Assembly: GCF_003597395.2 (NCBI RefSeq)
Contig: NC_133769.1
Location: forward strand, 46,493,539-46,557,538
Reading direction: 5' to 3'
DNA: 64,000 nt
From: Chelonoidis abingdonii
Lineage: Eukaryota > Chordata > Testudines > Testudinidae
Below, in pieces: positions 49,701 through 61,199 of this stretch (the first letter of the stretch is position 1; the number at the start of each line of letters is the position of its first letter). Position numbers and translations under genes: made by a program. The notes under the pieces are model-generated. The model was not told the DNA's origin. It did not search any database and worked only from the letters and a program-made list of their open reading frames with translations.

Positions 49701-50280
49701 ATTTCTTTTCAAAACCAAACATTTTTGCATTTTTTCCTTGTGCAATATTATATAATGCTCAGCAATGGAAATCTAACTAAGTACCTACACTATTTGAATG
49801 GATTTCAGAAATTGTAGTGGTGCAAACAATGAAGAAGTTTATACACTTAGCAATAACAAGGCTTAAAAAAATTAAACCCTTGACTCACGACAAGGGTAGT
49901 AAACATTTTGTTTCATTCTACCTCCTGTTCTGTTTTACAAACAGTCTTAGTTTGTTGCAGCAGAAATAATATTTTTTAAAAGTATGGATTAAAATATTAT
50001 CATATTTAATCTCATTAGGAAGCTACTAGGCAGCAGAATTCCACTCAGTGAGATTCTCTAGCATAGATCTTCTGAAAGACATATACAGTACCGCGTAAGT
50101 TACATGAATCTTCATGCTCAATGGCACTCCCACAAAAGTTTCAGAGTGATCCTTAACAGGACAAAATTGGAACCTAAGCCTTGTTTTGCTTCTGAAGGTT
50201 CATTTGGGATCAAACACAGTATAATTTTGAATGAGAGGATAGATTAAGTTTACAGGAAAAAAATCAGGCACTGTAGAAAA
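43750..50280. other. Long AT-rich CPED1 intron without recognised genes
   Basis: Short palindromic repeat copies occur at 44870-44925 and 48755-48800. A 110-codon plus-strand open run (48221-48553) has no recognised domain. Exon-like segments at 48942-48977 and 49266-49342 were examined and not accepted. Confidence 0.45.
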
Positions 50281-50284
50281 CTGC

Positions 50285-50375
50285 AAGAGTTCTGTGTGGC
50301 TTGAAAGGTTGTGTCTGTCCCCAACAGAAGTTGCTCCAATAAAAAATATAACTGCAGCCATTTTGTCTCTCTATT
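50285..50375 (+). mobile_element. Fragment of the 23360-23705 foldback family
   Basis: GAGTTCTGTGTGGCTTGAAA, CCCCAACAGAAGTTGCTCCA and ATTTTGTCTCTCTAT parallel the right arm at 23584-23665. Confidence 0.55.
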
Positions 50376-50548
50376 ACATATTATGATAGAAAAGTAATCA
50401 ACTTCTTAGTGAAGACATTCTTGGTTCTCAGATAAACATATATTGCATTAAAAGGCCAGGCAGATCTGTGCACTGTAAGACATACAAAAAGCAACTTCTA
50501 CTAAGACAAGTTTAGCACAGCCCATTTGCTGGTCAAACAGAAGTTCCA

Positions 50549-50640
50549 TTATGGCTTAGCTGGTTACACTGCTGCCTTACAGATCACAAGGGTCCTAGTT
50601 CAAAACTCAGCTGCTGTAAGGCAAAGGACATGCATATAGC
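50549..50640 (+). mobile_element. tRNA-derived SINE head
   Basis: ATGGCTTAGCTGGTTACACT (A-box-like) and GGTCCTAGTTCAAAACTC (B-box-like) are spaced as in a tRNA. No intact acceptor stem, so a SINE relic rather than a tRNA gene. Confidence 0.55.
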
Positions 50641-51427
50641 AAGTCCAGCCACCAGATGAGGTCTCTGCTAATTAGTTACATCTGGTCACCAGCAGACACA
50701 ACATTCATTATTGTAACATTTAGCAAAGTGACAACGTTACGATTAGCTGGAAATCTCTGAAGACAGGCAAAGTTTTGCCAGATGTAGTGGAAGTCAGCAG
50801 TGATATTTGCTTAATCACATACATATGTGGTACAAAGATACAAAAGAAGCGAGGGGACTTGTAAAACTGCATTCACAGGGATAACAGGGAGGTATAGCAG
50901 TGATGTGTTTGACCTCATCCATTGTAGTCAGCTAATAGTGAATTCAAGGATAAGTTTTAGTGTCATGTGCCTATATAGCAATGAAGCATTGTGAGATGGA
51001 AAATTAAAATAAAGGGAGTGATTCTGGCCTAAGATGTGCATACTTCCCCAAAGAATGGAATAATCCATGCATCAGAGGAGACCTCAGCAGCCTCTGCATT
51101 AAACTGTAGTTTCACCAGAATATTTCTGGCCTTTACAAATTGAATAAATGTGTGGTTAATGTGTTACAAGTCAAAGATCCCCAAATGAGGTATGCTTAGA
51201 CCAGAACGAGAAGAGGTTATTCTTGTATTACATTTTAAAACTAGAATTTCAGAAATATCTTTCTCCAGTGTCAGCTATGCCAAACTTTTGCTGAAATAAA
51301 CAATGCACAAGAAGCTTCTTGGGAGCCCAGGTTTGAAGACTTTGCTCAGATAAAATTACCAGTGAATAGAAACTTGCAGTCTTTAATCATGATCTGAGGA
51401 CTTCAGTAACTCAGCCAGAGATTATGG

Positions 51428-51532
51428 GTCTATTACAGGAGTGGGTGGGTGAGGTTCTCTGGCCTGCAATGTGCAGGAGGTCAGACTAGATAATCACGAT
51501 GGTCCCTTCTGACCTTAAAAGTCTATGAGTCT
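51428..51532 (+). mobile_element. CR1/SINE-type 3' tail
   Basis: GGCCTGCAATGTGCAGGAGG, TCAGACTAGATAATCACGAT, GGTCCCTTCTGACCTTAAA, ending with the reiterated TCTATGAGTCTA octamer-like terminus. A noisy duplicate is at about 55936-56025. Confidence 0.7.
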
Positions 51533-53569
51533 AAATTTTGCTTGATTAGGAAGTTAGGAATTAAAAAAGCACAGGCAATAGGGATCTGTCTGCATATAAC
51601 TGCACCCATCATCCAGCTAAATCAGAGATCCAGAGGCAAAATCCCGTGTTTTGGATAATCATGTGGATTTGTGACTCACTCTCTATTTAGAGGACTTGGA
51701 AACCATGAACTCGTAACTGAATTAGCATTTAATTGACAAATTTTGTTGTATGTGACATGCATCCATGATCATCTGAAGATTATCAACTAACAGGAACATC
51801 ACAGGTCTGTAGGGGGAATTACGAGAATTCCTGTTGAAAAGGCCCACTACTCACAAAGTGTAGTAGCATATTCAGGTGAACCAGACTTGGATAAGCCACT
51901 GCCGTTTACCTGGTGGTCAGGCCACTTGCTGGACTGCAAAGTAGATCCATGCCTCTTCTTCCCACCCATCCTGCCAGTGAAGCACTTGGCACAAAGCAAG
52001 AGTCACTGCTGCTTTCCTCATGAGAGGAAAGGGGAAGATGAGGAGCAAATGAGCTTCCTGAAGCACAGCAAGAGGAAAGCTGGGGAATAGAGAGGTTGAG
52101 GCCACGTCTACACTACGGGATAAAATTGAATTTGCTAAAATCGGTTTTATAAAACTGATATTATAATTTCGATTTCATGTGGCCACACTAGGCACAGTAA
52201 TTCGGCATTGTGCATCCATGCTCCGAGGCTAACGTCGATTTCTGAAGCGTTTGCATTGTTGGTAGCACTTCCGTAGCTAACCTAGTTCCCATATTCCTGC
52301 AGTCTCCCCGGCCCTTTGGAATTCAGGGTTAATCTTAATTGTCGCGGGGGGGTTCTGTGGTAAATGTCAACCGTACTTCCTTCCTCAGGAAAACATCAGT
52401 GACAATCCTTTCGTGCATTTTCCTGGACTGGCCTGGTCAGCCATAGCCCGGCACATAGTCCGCTAGGTTTCCGCTTATGTGCACAGAGCATTACTTGCTT
52501 TTGCAGATTAGCAGAGATGATAGCAGTAGATGTTACGGTCATTTGTACGTTCGTATGCAGGGAAAAACTTGGTCAATGGAGTCGACGGTTAGTGGCTCTC
52601 CTCTCATGTTATGTCTAGCTGCTATCACTTGAGTGCCCTTGGCTGAAATTTTGAAGCACGATGGGATTGACTCACTTGGATGAGTCAATCTTCCTTATGG
52701 TTTCTAAAATAGAGTCTATGCGCTAGAATAGAGGAAGTGTATTGAGAAACCGTGTATAGGAGCACTGCTCTCCGTGTCGTATTCCGAGGATGTGCCCTTG
52801 CAAACGACATGTTGCTCCCTCTCCCCAGCTTTCTCGGGCTTACGTGGGCAGTGTCCCTCCGAATTTGTGTCTGAGTTGAATAGTAATGCCGAGGAATAGA
52901 AAAGCGTACTTGTTGGGATTAAAATGATGTGTGTGTGGGGAGGCACTTGGAGGCAGTCTCCCGGGGCATGGACAGTTCAGCGAGTCGGAGTCTTTTCTTT
53001 CACAGGAAAGGGGGGGTTGAGCCCCAGTTTGCGATGATGAAGACGTTACCAGCCGTTCTGTTCCATGCTCTGGGAGTTAATGGGGAGTCTTTCTACTTTT
53101 CCAGCGCGCGGCCAGGCCTACACTGGGCAGGCCAGGAGCATTCACGGGCTGATGGCAGATGACGGATATCAGCATATGTACCGTCTACCCGCGGGGAGGG
53201 GGGAAGAGCTGGTACTGCTCTTACACTGCCTGCAGGCATCGCATCTCCAGGCATTCAGTCACTTAGGGTGAGCATGAAAAGTTTAAAGGAACGAAATTTC
53301 TTATCCCTTTCTTTTTTAGTTCTCTTGTTCCCCCGCGCCCCTACGCGACGGTGATTATGTTTCAGGTAGCAGAGAGAGAAAGAAAGCAATGAGAGCTACC
53401 TAGACCAAGCGGGAGACAACCTGGTGGTGAACCTGCAGACAAAGACCGAAAATGCATCCTCCGCTGATGCTCATCTGACTCTTCCCGATTGTTACCTATG
53501 TAACCTGAATGCTGTGTAATGCGATGCTGCAAGCATGAAGAGCATGTATCCGCTCCTTTCCCCCTCCTC

Positions 53570-55618
53570 CGGTGTCGTAGACGGTTAATATTAAACCAAT
53601 AATGACTGTTATCCGTCATCGCATCAAGCCCGGTGGATATGTTCCTGCTGGCCTCAAGGGGACTGGCCCTCAGGGCCAAACTGCCGGAATAATATGGTGT
53701 TAAAAGTGGGATGACTCCACCACTGTTACTCCAGTAGTATTGCGTACAGGACGGCCTGGTTAACCGTCTTCATCTTATCCCGCCAACTGGGGGCTTTATC
53801 AAGCGCCACCTTCCTCTTTCCTGTTGTTAAACGAAAAAAGAGATTTCGCTACTGCCCTGGACTTGTTCATAGACCCCGGGAGTTGCTGCCGTCCAAGGCC
53901 TTCCCCCCACACCACTAACCTTCCAATTTTAATCTCACATAACAAGTCTCTGTTTTCTTATTTCCTGGCATCTTTACAATTCATGGACCACAATGCTGGG
54001 GGACACTGCCACGGTACAGGATAGGTGTGGGGAAGAGGTGGCAACAGGTGCGTGTGTGCAGGGCCTCCTGTGATACTGACACGTGAGGCAGGCTGTGCTC
54101 TCTGTACACTGGTCTCTAATACATTGCCTGGTCTTAGTCTAGGCAGGATGCAGACTCTATTTTTAGAAAGCCATAAGGGATGGATGACTCAAGTCCCAGT
54201 GAGTCAATCCAATTGCTTTCAAAATTTTTTTCCAGCCAGGGCACTCATGCAGAGAGCAGCATGACAGTACAGAGAGGAGATATTAACCGTTCATCTATCT
54301 ATTGCCAGTTTTTCTCTGCAGTAGACGGTACGATAACGACTTGACTGCGATCCCGGTACCTCTTTTGCTATCATCTTGTTTGCTATCAGTGTTGCAAAGC
54401 AAGTGAATGCTGCTGTGTTTTACACCCACTACATGCGGAAAAAAAAAAAACGATGAACATGGCTCTGGTTGCGGGCTTATTGCGGTCTGCAGTGGCATCC
54501 AGGGAAAAATGGCTACGAAAAGAAATTGTCAGCTGAATGTTTTTCCTGGGGAAGGAAGGACGTTGACATTTACCCAGAATCCCTCCTGCGACTATTTAAG
54601 ATTCAACCTCTGAAGTGAATTTTCCAAAGGCCCGGGGAATGCCGGGGGACTAGTGGGACTATTGGATAGCTACGAAAAGTGTTGCTACCCACAATTGCAG
54701 ACGCTTAGAATCTGACGTTAGGCCTCGGAGCTAGGATGCAAATGTTCCGATTACTGCTAGTGTGCCACTTAATGAAATCGTAATATCTATTATATCATTT
54801 TAAAACCGCATTTTAGCAATATTCAATGTAGCCGTAGTGTAGACGTTCGGCTCTCTAACCTCTTCTATTCCCAAGCTTTCCCTTGCTGTGCTTCAGAAGC
54901 TATTTTTTGCTCTCATCTTTTTCCTTTCTTCTATGGGAAAGCTGAGCAGTGTACTACTTGCTTTGTGCCAAGTGCTTCATTGGCAGGATGGGTGTTGAGA
55001 AGATGCATGGAATTCTACTTTGCAGATCCAGCAAGTGGCCTGACCACCAGTGTAAAGGCAGTGGCTTATCCAGTAGTCTGGTTTTTCACTGAATATTGCT
55101 TACTATCACCTTGTGGATGTAGTGGGCCTCAACGTAGATTGCCTGTACGTACTTCCCCTATGACTGTGATTGTTGCCTGTTTAGTTGTATCCTGTTTCAG
55201 ATGATCATGGCATGCATGTCACAATATCTTGGAACAATGATTTTCATAAATTCAGATTACTGAGAATGCTAATTTCATATTTACGATGTTCTATTTGGTT
55301 TCATTTTGAGTCCGTTCTAATATCTTGAATGTGAAGTGCAATTACACTTTATGTTATTGAATTATCCATTAAACACGGGGCCTTGTTCCGATTTTGTACT
55401 TTTCTCCTCTGGTGTTCTTCTCCGGATTTAGCTTGTGTATATTTGGTTCTTGAGTTTCTTGGCTGTATGCGCTAGGTTCGATGCAGTTAGCTAGTGCCAG
55501 ACAATCCTTACCTGGTGCCGTCTTGTGCTTTATGTGTATTTCCTATTCTAATCACAAATTTTGTCGTTCATGTATGCCTTGTGTTGGAGCTATGTGCGTC
55601 GTTGTCAATTCTCTACTT
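53570..55618. repeat. Noisy inverted copy of 51490-53270
   Basis: Reverse-complement matches in order: CTTGCTTTGTGCCAAGTGCT at 54958 mirrors 51990; GTGAGTCAATCC at 54198 mirrors 52670; GTGTAGACG at 54838 mirrors the transposon left end at 52106; AAACACGGGG near 55372 mirrors 51642. Many 1-3 base indels throughout. Confidence 0.85.
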
Positions 55619-55643
55619 NNNNNNNNNNNNNNNNNNNNNNNNN
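55619..55643. other. Assembly gap, 25 N
   Basis: Exactly 25 undetermined bases between the inverted and the direct noisy copies. Confidence 1.
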
Positions 55644-55649
55644 ATGATA

Positions 55650-57680
55650 TTTTCTGGCCTTTACAAATTGATAATGTGTGGTTAATGTGTTAAAGTCCAA
55701 GATCCAAATTGAGGTATGCATAGACCGAGATAAGAGGTATTCTGTTATTTAATTTTAACTAAGATTTTCAGAAATTCTTTTCCAGTTCAGCTATGCAAAC
55801 TTTTTGCTGAAATACTGACAGAAGTTCTGTTTGGGAGCCAGGTTTGAGACTTTGTCAGATATTACGTGAATAGAAACTTGCAGTCTTAATATTGTCTGAG
55901 GACTTCAGTAACTCGCCGAGATTTGGGTCGTATTACGGTGTGTGGGTTGAGGTTCTCTGGCCTGCATGTGAGGAGGTCGATAGATATCCGAATGGTCTTC
56001 TGACGTTAAAATCTATGAGTTCTAAATTTTGCTGATTAGGAAGTTAGGAATTAAAAAGCCAGGCATTAGGATCTATTGTATAACTGCACCATCATCCAGC
56101 TAATCAGGTTCAGAGGCAAAAGATCCGTGTTTTGGATAATATGTGGATTTGTGACTCATCTCTTATTTAGGGATTTGGAAACATGAATTGTAATGAATTA
56201 GCATTTTTTGACAATTTTAGTTTGATGTGACATGCATCCATGATCATTGAAGATTATCAACAGACAGGAACATCAAGGTCTGTAGGGGAATTAGAGAAAT
56301 TCCTGTGTAAAGGCCACTACTCACAGAAGTGTAGTAGCATTTAGGTGACCAGACTTGGAAATGCCACTGGGCGTTATTGGGTGGTCAGGCCACTGCTGGA
56401 CTGCAAGTAGATCCATGCTCTTCTTCCCACCCATCTGCCAGTGAAGCCTGCACAAGCAGTAGTCATGCTTGTTTCCTCATGAGAGAAGGGAAGATTGAGA
56501 GCAATGAGTTCTAGCAGCAGGTGCTGTGGGATAGAGAGGTTGAGGCCATGTCTCAATCTGGGATCAATTGAATTTGCTAAATCGGTTCTTTTAACTGATT
56601 TTTATTTGATTCTATGTGGCCACTAAGGCACTGTATTCGGCATTGTGTCCATGCTCCGATGGCTAACGTCGATTCTGAGCGTTGCAATTGTGGGTAAGAC
56701 TTCCGTAGCTATCCTAGTTCCAATTCCTGCGTCTCCGGCCCTGTGGAATTCAGGGTGAATTCTTAATTGTGCGGGGGGGTTCTGGGTAAATGTCAACACG
56801 TATTCCTCCTCAGGAAAACATCAGCTGACAATCCTTTTCGTGCATTTTTCCTGGAGCTGCCTGCAGTGCATAGCCCCGGCACCATGGCCGCAGGTTCCGG
56901 CTGGTGACCAGTAGATGTATTGCTTTTTGCATGATTAGTGCAGAGATTATAGCAGGATGGTTACCGGTCATTTGTACGTTGTACTGCAGAAAAACTTGGT
57001 CAATGAGATGCGGTTATCTTCCCTCTCATGTTATGTCTAGCTGCTATCATTGAGTGCCCTGGCTGAAAATTTTTGAAGACACGATGGGATTGACTCACTT
57101 GGGACTGAGTAATCTTCCCTTATGGTTTCTAAATAGAGTCTGTCATGCTAGAATAGAGGAAGTGTATATAGAAACCGTTGTATACGGAGCACGCTGCTCC
57201 GTGTCAGTATTCACGAGAGAGTGCCCTGCATAAACGACACTGTTGCATCCCTTTCCTCCACCGTTTCCGGGTACCGTGGGCAGTGTCCCCCGAATTTGTG
57301 TCTGTAGTTGATAAGGTAATGCCGGGAATAGAAAAAGTTACTTGTTGTAGATAAAATGATGTGTTGTGGGGAGAGGCACTTGAGGCGTCTCCGGGGCTAT
57401 GACCAGTTACGAGTACGGATCTTTTCTTTACAGCAGGAAAGGAGGGGGCTTGAAGCCCAGTTTGTGCGATGATGAAGACGTTACCAGCCGTGTCTGTCCA
57501 TGTCTGGGAGTAATGGGAGTCTTTCCTCACTTTTCCAGGCGCCCGGCCAGCCTCACTGAGGCAGGTCCAGGAGCATTCACGGGCTGATGGCAAGATGACG
57601 GATATCAGCATATCGACCGTCTACCCACGGGGGAGGGGGAGGAGCGGCATTTCTTTCACTGCTGGCAGCTCCGCATTCTA
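55650..57680. repeat. Noisy direct copy of 51121-53250
   Basis: Collinear with the left flank: TCTGGCCTTTACAAATTG at 55655 and 51125; TAGAAACTTGCAGTCTT at 55870 and 51367; GACGGATATCAGCATAT at 57598 and 53161. Differences are mostly single-base insertions and deletions. Confidence 0.9.
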
Positions 57681-58608
57681 CCACAGATGCAGTACATAGT
57701 GACATTTGAAAGTAGTCACAGGACGATTTCTTCTTTTCTTCAGTGGTGGGGGGGGGGAAAAGAACTGGAGAGCTGTTCCTGAACCCCAGCTGTGTTTGAC
57801 TAAGACTTGGGAGTCAGCCAAGATGCATATTTTCAGGGACTGTGTGAGCTGTGGGATAGCTTGGAGTCCTCAGACCCCCTCCCTCTCCATGAGCGTCATT
57901 TGAGTCTCTGGTCTTCGCCGGTTACGCTTGTCACGCGCGCTGTGTATCTGAAGATTTTTTTAAACGCTTTGGCATTCATGTTCTGTAACGGAGCGTAGAT
58001 ACAAAGATTGGTTTCCCAATGATGATCTAGTATCTCCGTACAAGGTCCATGTAGGAGCTCTTATTGGATTTTGGACTTGCATGCACCGTGCTGATCAGAG
58101 CTCCACGTGGGCAAGGAAATGTTATTCAAAAGTTCGCGGGCTTTTCCTGTTTACGCCGCTTGATCTGAGTTCAGATTTTGCTGTCCAGAGGCATCGTTGT
58201 ATGACTCTGGGCGATTACGCCGGGGCAATACGTCGATTTCCGCTCCACATAACCGTAATTCGATATGTTTATCGAATTTAGCGCTATCTTTTGTCGGGGT
58301 GGAGTACAGAAATCGATTTAAAGAGCCCTTTATATCGCTATAAAGGGCGTTGTAGTGTGGACGGGTACAGCGTTAAATCGATTTAACGCTCTTTAAATCG
58401 ATTTAAACGTGTAGTGTAGACCAGGCCTGAGAAACAACTTGGGGGCCGGGGGAGGTCAATCAGAGAACAGAGATGCTGAGATGCCACTGCTCTGGAAGAA
58501 GGGAGCAGAGGGGCCATGGAGTTACTGCTCCCTTCACTGCAGGGAAGTTTTTATTTGGCAGTTTAAGTTTTCAGATTAATTCAAACCAAAAACACAATGC
58601 AAAACAGA

Positions 58609-58893
58609 AAGAGTACGTCCACACTGCAAAAAAAACGCCCACGGCAGCCAGTCTCTGAGTCCGGATCAACTGACTCAGGCTTGCGAGACACATACTCCAG
58701 GGCTAAAAATAGCATTTAGATGTCCCCACCTCAAGCTGGAACGCCAGGCTGTGAAATCTGCTGGGTGTGGGTAGGTCTCAGAGCCCGGTCTCACTGCTAT
58801 TTTTAGCTCCACAGTGCAAGTCCCACCAGCCCATGTCAGTTAACCTGGGCTCAAACTCACTGTCATGGGTTTTATTTTTGCAGTGTAGCAGTA
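58609..58893. mobile_element. MITE with TACGTCCACACTGCAAAAAA ends
   Basis: The left GTACGTCCACACTGCAAAA mirrors the right TTTTTGCAGTGTAGCAGTAC. The interior has mirrored AGGGCTAAAAATAGCA / TGCTATTTTTAGCTCC. Non-coding; same group as 10648-10746. Confidence 0.7.
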
Positions 58894-58899
58894 CGCAAA

Positions 58900-61000
58900 G
58901 GATCCAAACCAACCCCCCAATAAAAGACTCCTTGGGCCTCTGTAAACCAAAAGCATTGAGGACAAAATTTTCAAACTAGAGAGCCTAAAGTGTGGCACCA
59001 TCACTGGGCACTTACACAAGTGGCCTAATTTGAATAGGTACTGAGGTTCCATGGACATCAATTCCTGGATCCTGTAGTACAGATTCAAGGGAAGAATATA
59101 CTGGGTGACTTCCTAGTAAGGTCTGATGGATAGGATTCAATTTCTGTAGAAACCAACGTATTACCGAGCCCCTATTCAGAGAATTTATACAATAATCCAA
59201 CAAGTGACATTTTGCAAACAGCTTTCTGAAAATCCATATATTTTAAATGTATACATTAAAAATAATTATACCTCATTAAATAGCCAAACTAGGGACAGTA
59301 CCAAAAACATTAATAAAAACAGTGAAGATCTATTAAATTTATTAGTATTCCTAAAGAAAACCAGTGAAACAACAACAAAAAACATGATTAATCTTGCTTC
59401 ATTCATTTTGCAGTTGAGTTAGCTTCAAATAGGGATTCCAAAGTTACTGGACAAATTCTATTCATTAAGGGAGTAGCTTTCTGTCTTTCAGAAAATGAAT
59501 GATTGATTCAGTACAGGCTCAGCCCTTAGTGGATTTTTCTGACTGCATTTTATCATTCAAGGTCAGGTGCGTTCCAGTGCCCTCGAACCTTTTCTTGGAA
59601 GCTGCCCTGCATGCCTGAACCGCTATGTAATATGTTAAAAGTCAGTTATACTTAAGTACATGAGCAGTAGACTCAAATTCTAAGAAATACATTTTTACCT
59701 AAATCTTAAAAATAATACTTCTGCCCAGATCGGGGACAGGCTAATGTTACAGACACAGTGAAATTAATTACAACAGCTTTCCAGTGAAAGAATAATTTCT
59801 TGATGAAATAATTAGGCTTTGGGTTGCACATTGTAAAATCATCACAGAATAACAATAATGAATTATAGTTCTTTGGCACCTATCCAGTAAAGTTTCAAGA
59901 GACCTTGCAAAACACACAAGACGACAATGTGTGCTCATTTACAACAGACCGTGCTTCAGTTACTTCAGTGGCATTACTCCAGATTGGCACCCAGGTTATA
60001 AATACAAGTTTGGTCCTCACAACAGAAAGAATAGAACAGCTTGATAAAAAGAACTGGTTCAGAGGCATTAACATAAAACATACAAACCAAACAGAACACA
60101 CGCCACACAAAATAGTTTAAAAAAATAAAATAAAAGATAAACAGCTATGCCAAGCTCCTTCTAAGCTGCCATCCTGTGACCAGTGTTTCCCTGATCCCCA
60201 AGCCCAAATGCTGCATGCAATGTGCTGTCTGTACCATGGCTGGAATTTTCAAAGCTTCAGGTCTGAGAGCCTGAATTTGTACTTGCGCACTTTGGCACAC
60301 ATGCAGATTTTCTAATGCTCTACTGGGCTTTGAAAATCCAACATGACAAGTGCCCAGGAGTTGTGTGGCCCAAGATTGAGTACCCAGGTGAAACCAAAGC
60401 CTGCAAAAGGGTTTGAAGACTGATTTGAGTTCTGCAAGACAGGCGCCCTGATGTTTTACTATCACTGTTTAGAAAGAGAACTTGTTCTCATTAGCCCTGC
60501 TGTGCTACATCTCACAGTAATGTGTTTGTGAACATGGCCACTTGCACTGTGGAAAATAAAAAACTATGCTTGTCACTTATTTTGTTGTGTTTTTATTTAC
60601 AGCTTGAAAGAGTTACATTTTTTCTGAAATTCTTGAGCTCTGCCCTCCCATGGCCAGGAACTTTATTCTAATGGTTGAGTTTTATAAATGACCTCACCTC
60701 TTTGTTTTGGAAAGGAACATCACAGTACAAGAGCAAGATCCAATTATACTATGTTCGTTGTGAGCTGCAGGAAGCTATTGGTGGGTAGGAGCAGAGAAGC
60801 GGGGTCTGGTGAGTTGAAAATAGAGGCCGATACCCAGCAGCAAACAACTGTATGTTTCCTTGCAGGCTAACAGCTGTCAGAAACAGATCAACAGAACAAG
60901 CCTCTCCCACCACAGGCTACGTCTTGCCAGCCATTTCAGAGCTGCTCTTCAATATGGTTAATGGATGTCTTGCAAACTTGGCCCTAGATCTCCTCAAGAG
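58900..61000. other. Intron, no gene recognised
   Basis: Palindromic repeat-like text at 58965-59050 and 60240-60340; otherwise AT-rich unique-looking sequence. Confidence 0.4.
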
Positions 61001-61007
61001 GTTGATA

Positions 61008-61195
61008 CACTTCTACCTCGATATAACGCTGTTCTCAGGAGCCAAAAAATCTTACCACGTTATAGGTGAAACCGTGGTATATCGAACTTGCTTTGATCCA
61101 CCATAGTGCATAGTCCCGCCCCCCTGGAGTGCTGCTTTACCGTGTTATATCTGAATTTGTGTTATATCAGGTCATGTTATATCAGGGTAGAGGTG
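61008..61195. mobile_element. Tc1/mariner-type MITE, TA target duplication
   Basis: The left end CACTTCTACCTCGATATAAC and the complement of the right end CACCTCTACCCTGATATAAC form inverted repeats between TA dinucleotides at 61006-61007 and 61196-61197. The GATATAAC-rich subterminal text is repeated inside (GTTATATCTGAA, GTGTTATATCAGG). Confidence 0.7.
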
Positions 61196-61199
61196 TATT

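Larger units (their letters stand above)
52100..58427. mobile_element. Second PIF/Harbinger element, interior disturbed by assembly error
   Basis: The left end GGCCACGTCTACACTACGGG and complement of the right end GGCCTGGTCTACACTACACG are flanked by TGA at 52097-52099 and 58428-58430. The terminal 150-250 bp of each side are good Harbinger sequence. The interior contains inverted and direct noisy copies of the left flank and a 25-N gap, so its true length and gene content cannot be read from this assembly. Confidence 0.75.

Noticed and set aside
50403..50472. Exon-like segment with a strong acceptor (GTATGTCTTACAG) and open frame HRSAWPFNAIYVYLRTKN
   Set aside because: Weak donor (GTTGAT), no match to remembered CPED1 text, and no phase-compatible partner.
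50549..50640. Possible tRNA gene
   Set aside because: A and B box-like text is present but acceptor and anticodon stems do not pair; better explained as a SINE head.
53100..57680. Multiple small open frames and a large natural inverted repeat or cruciform
   Set aside because: Indel-dominated differences and the adjacent N gap point to sequencing/assembly error; frames here should not be annotated.
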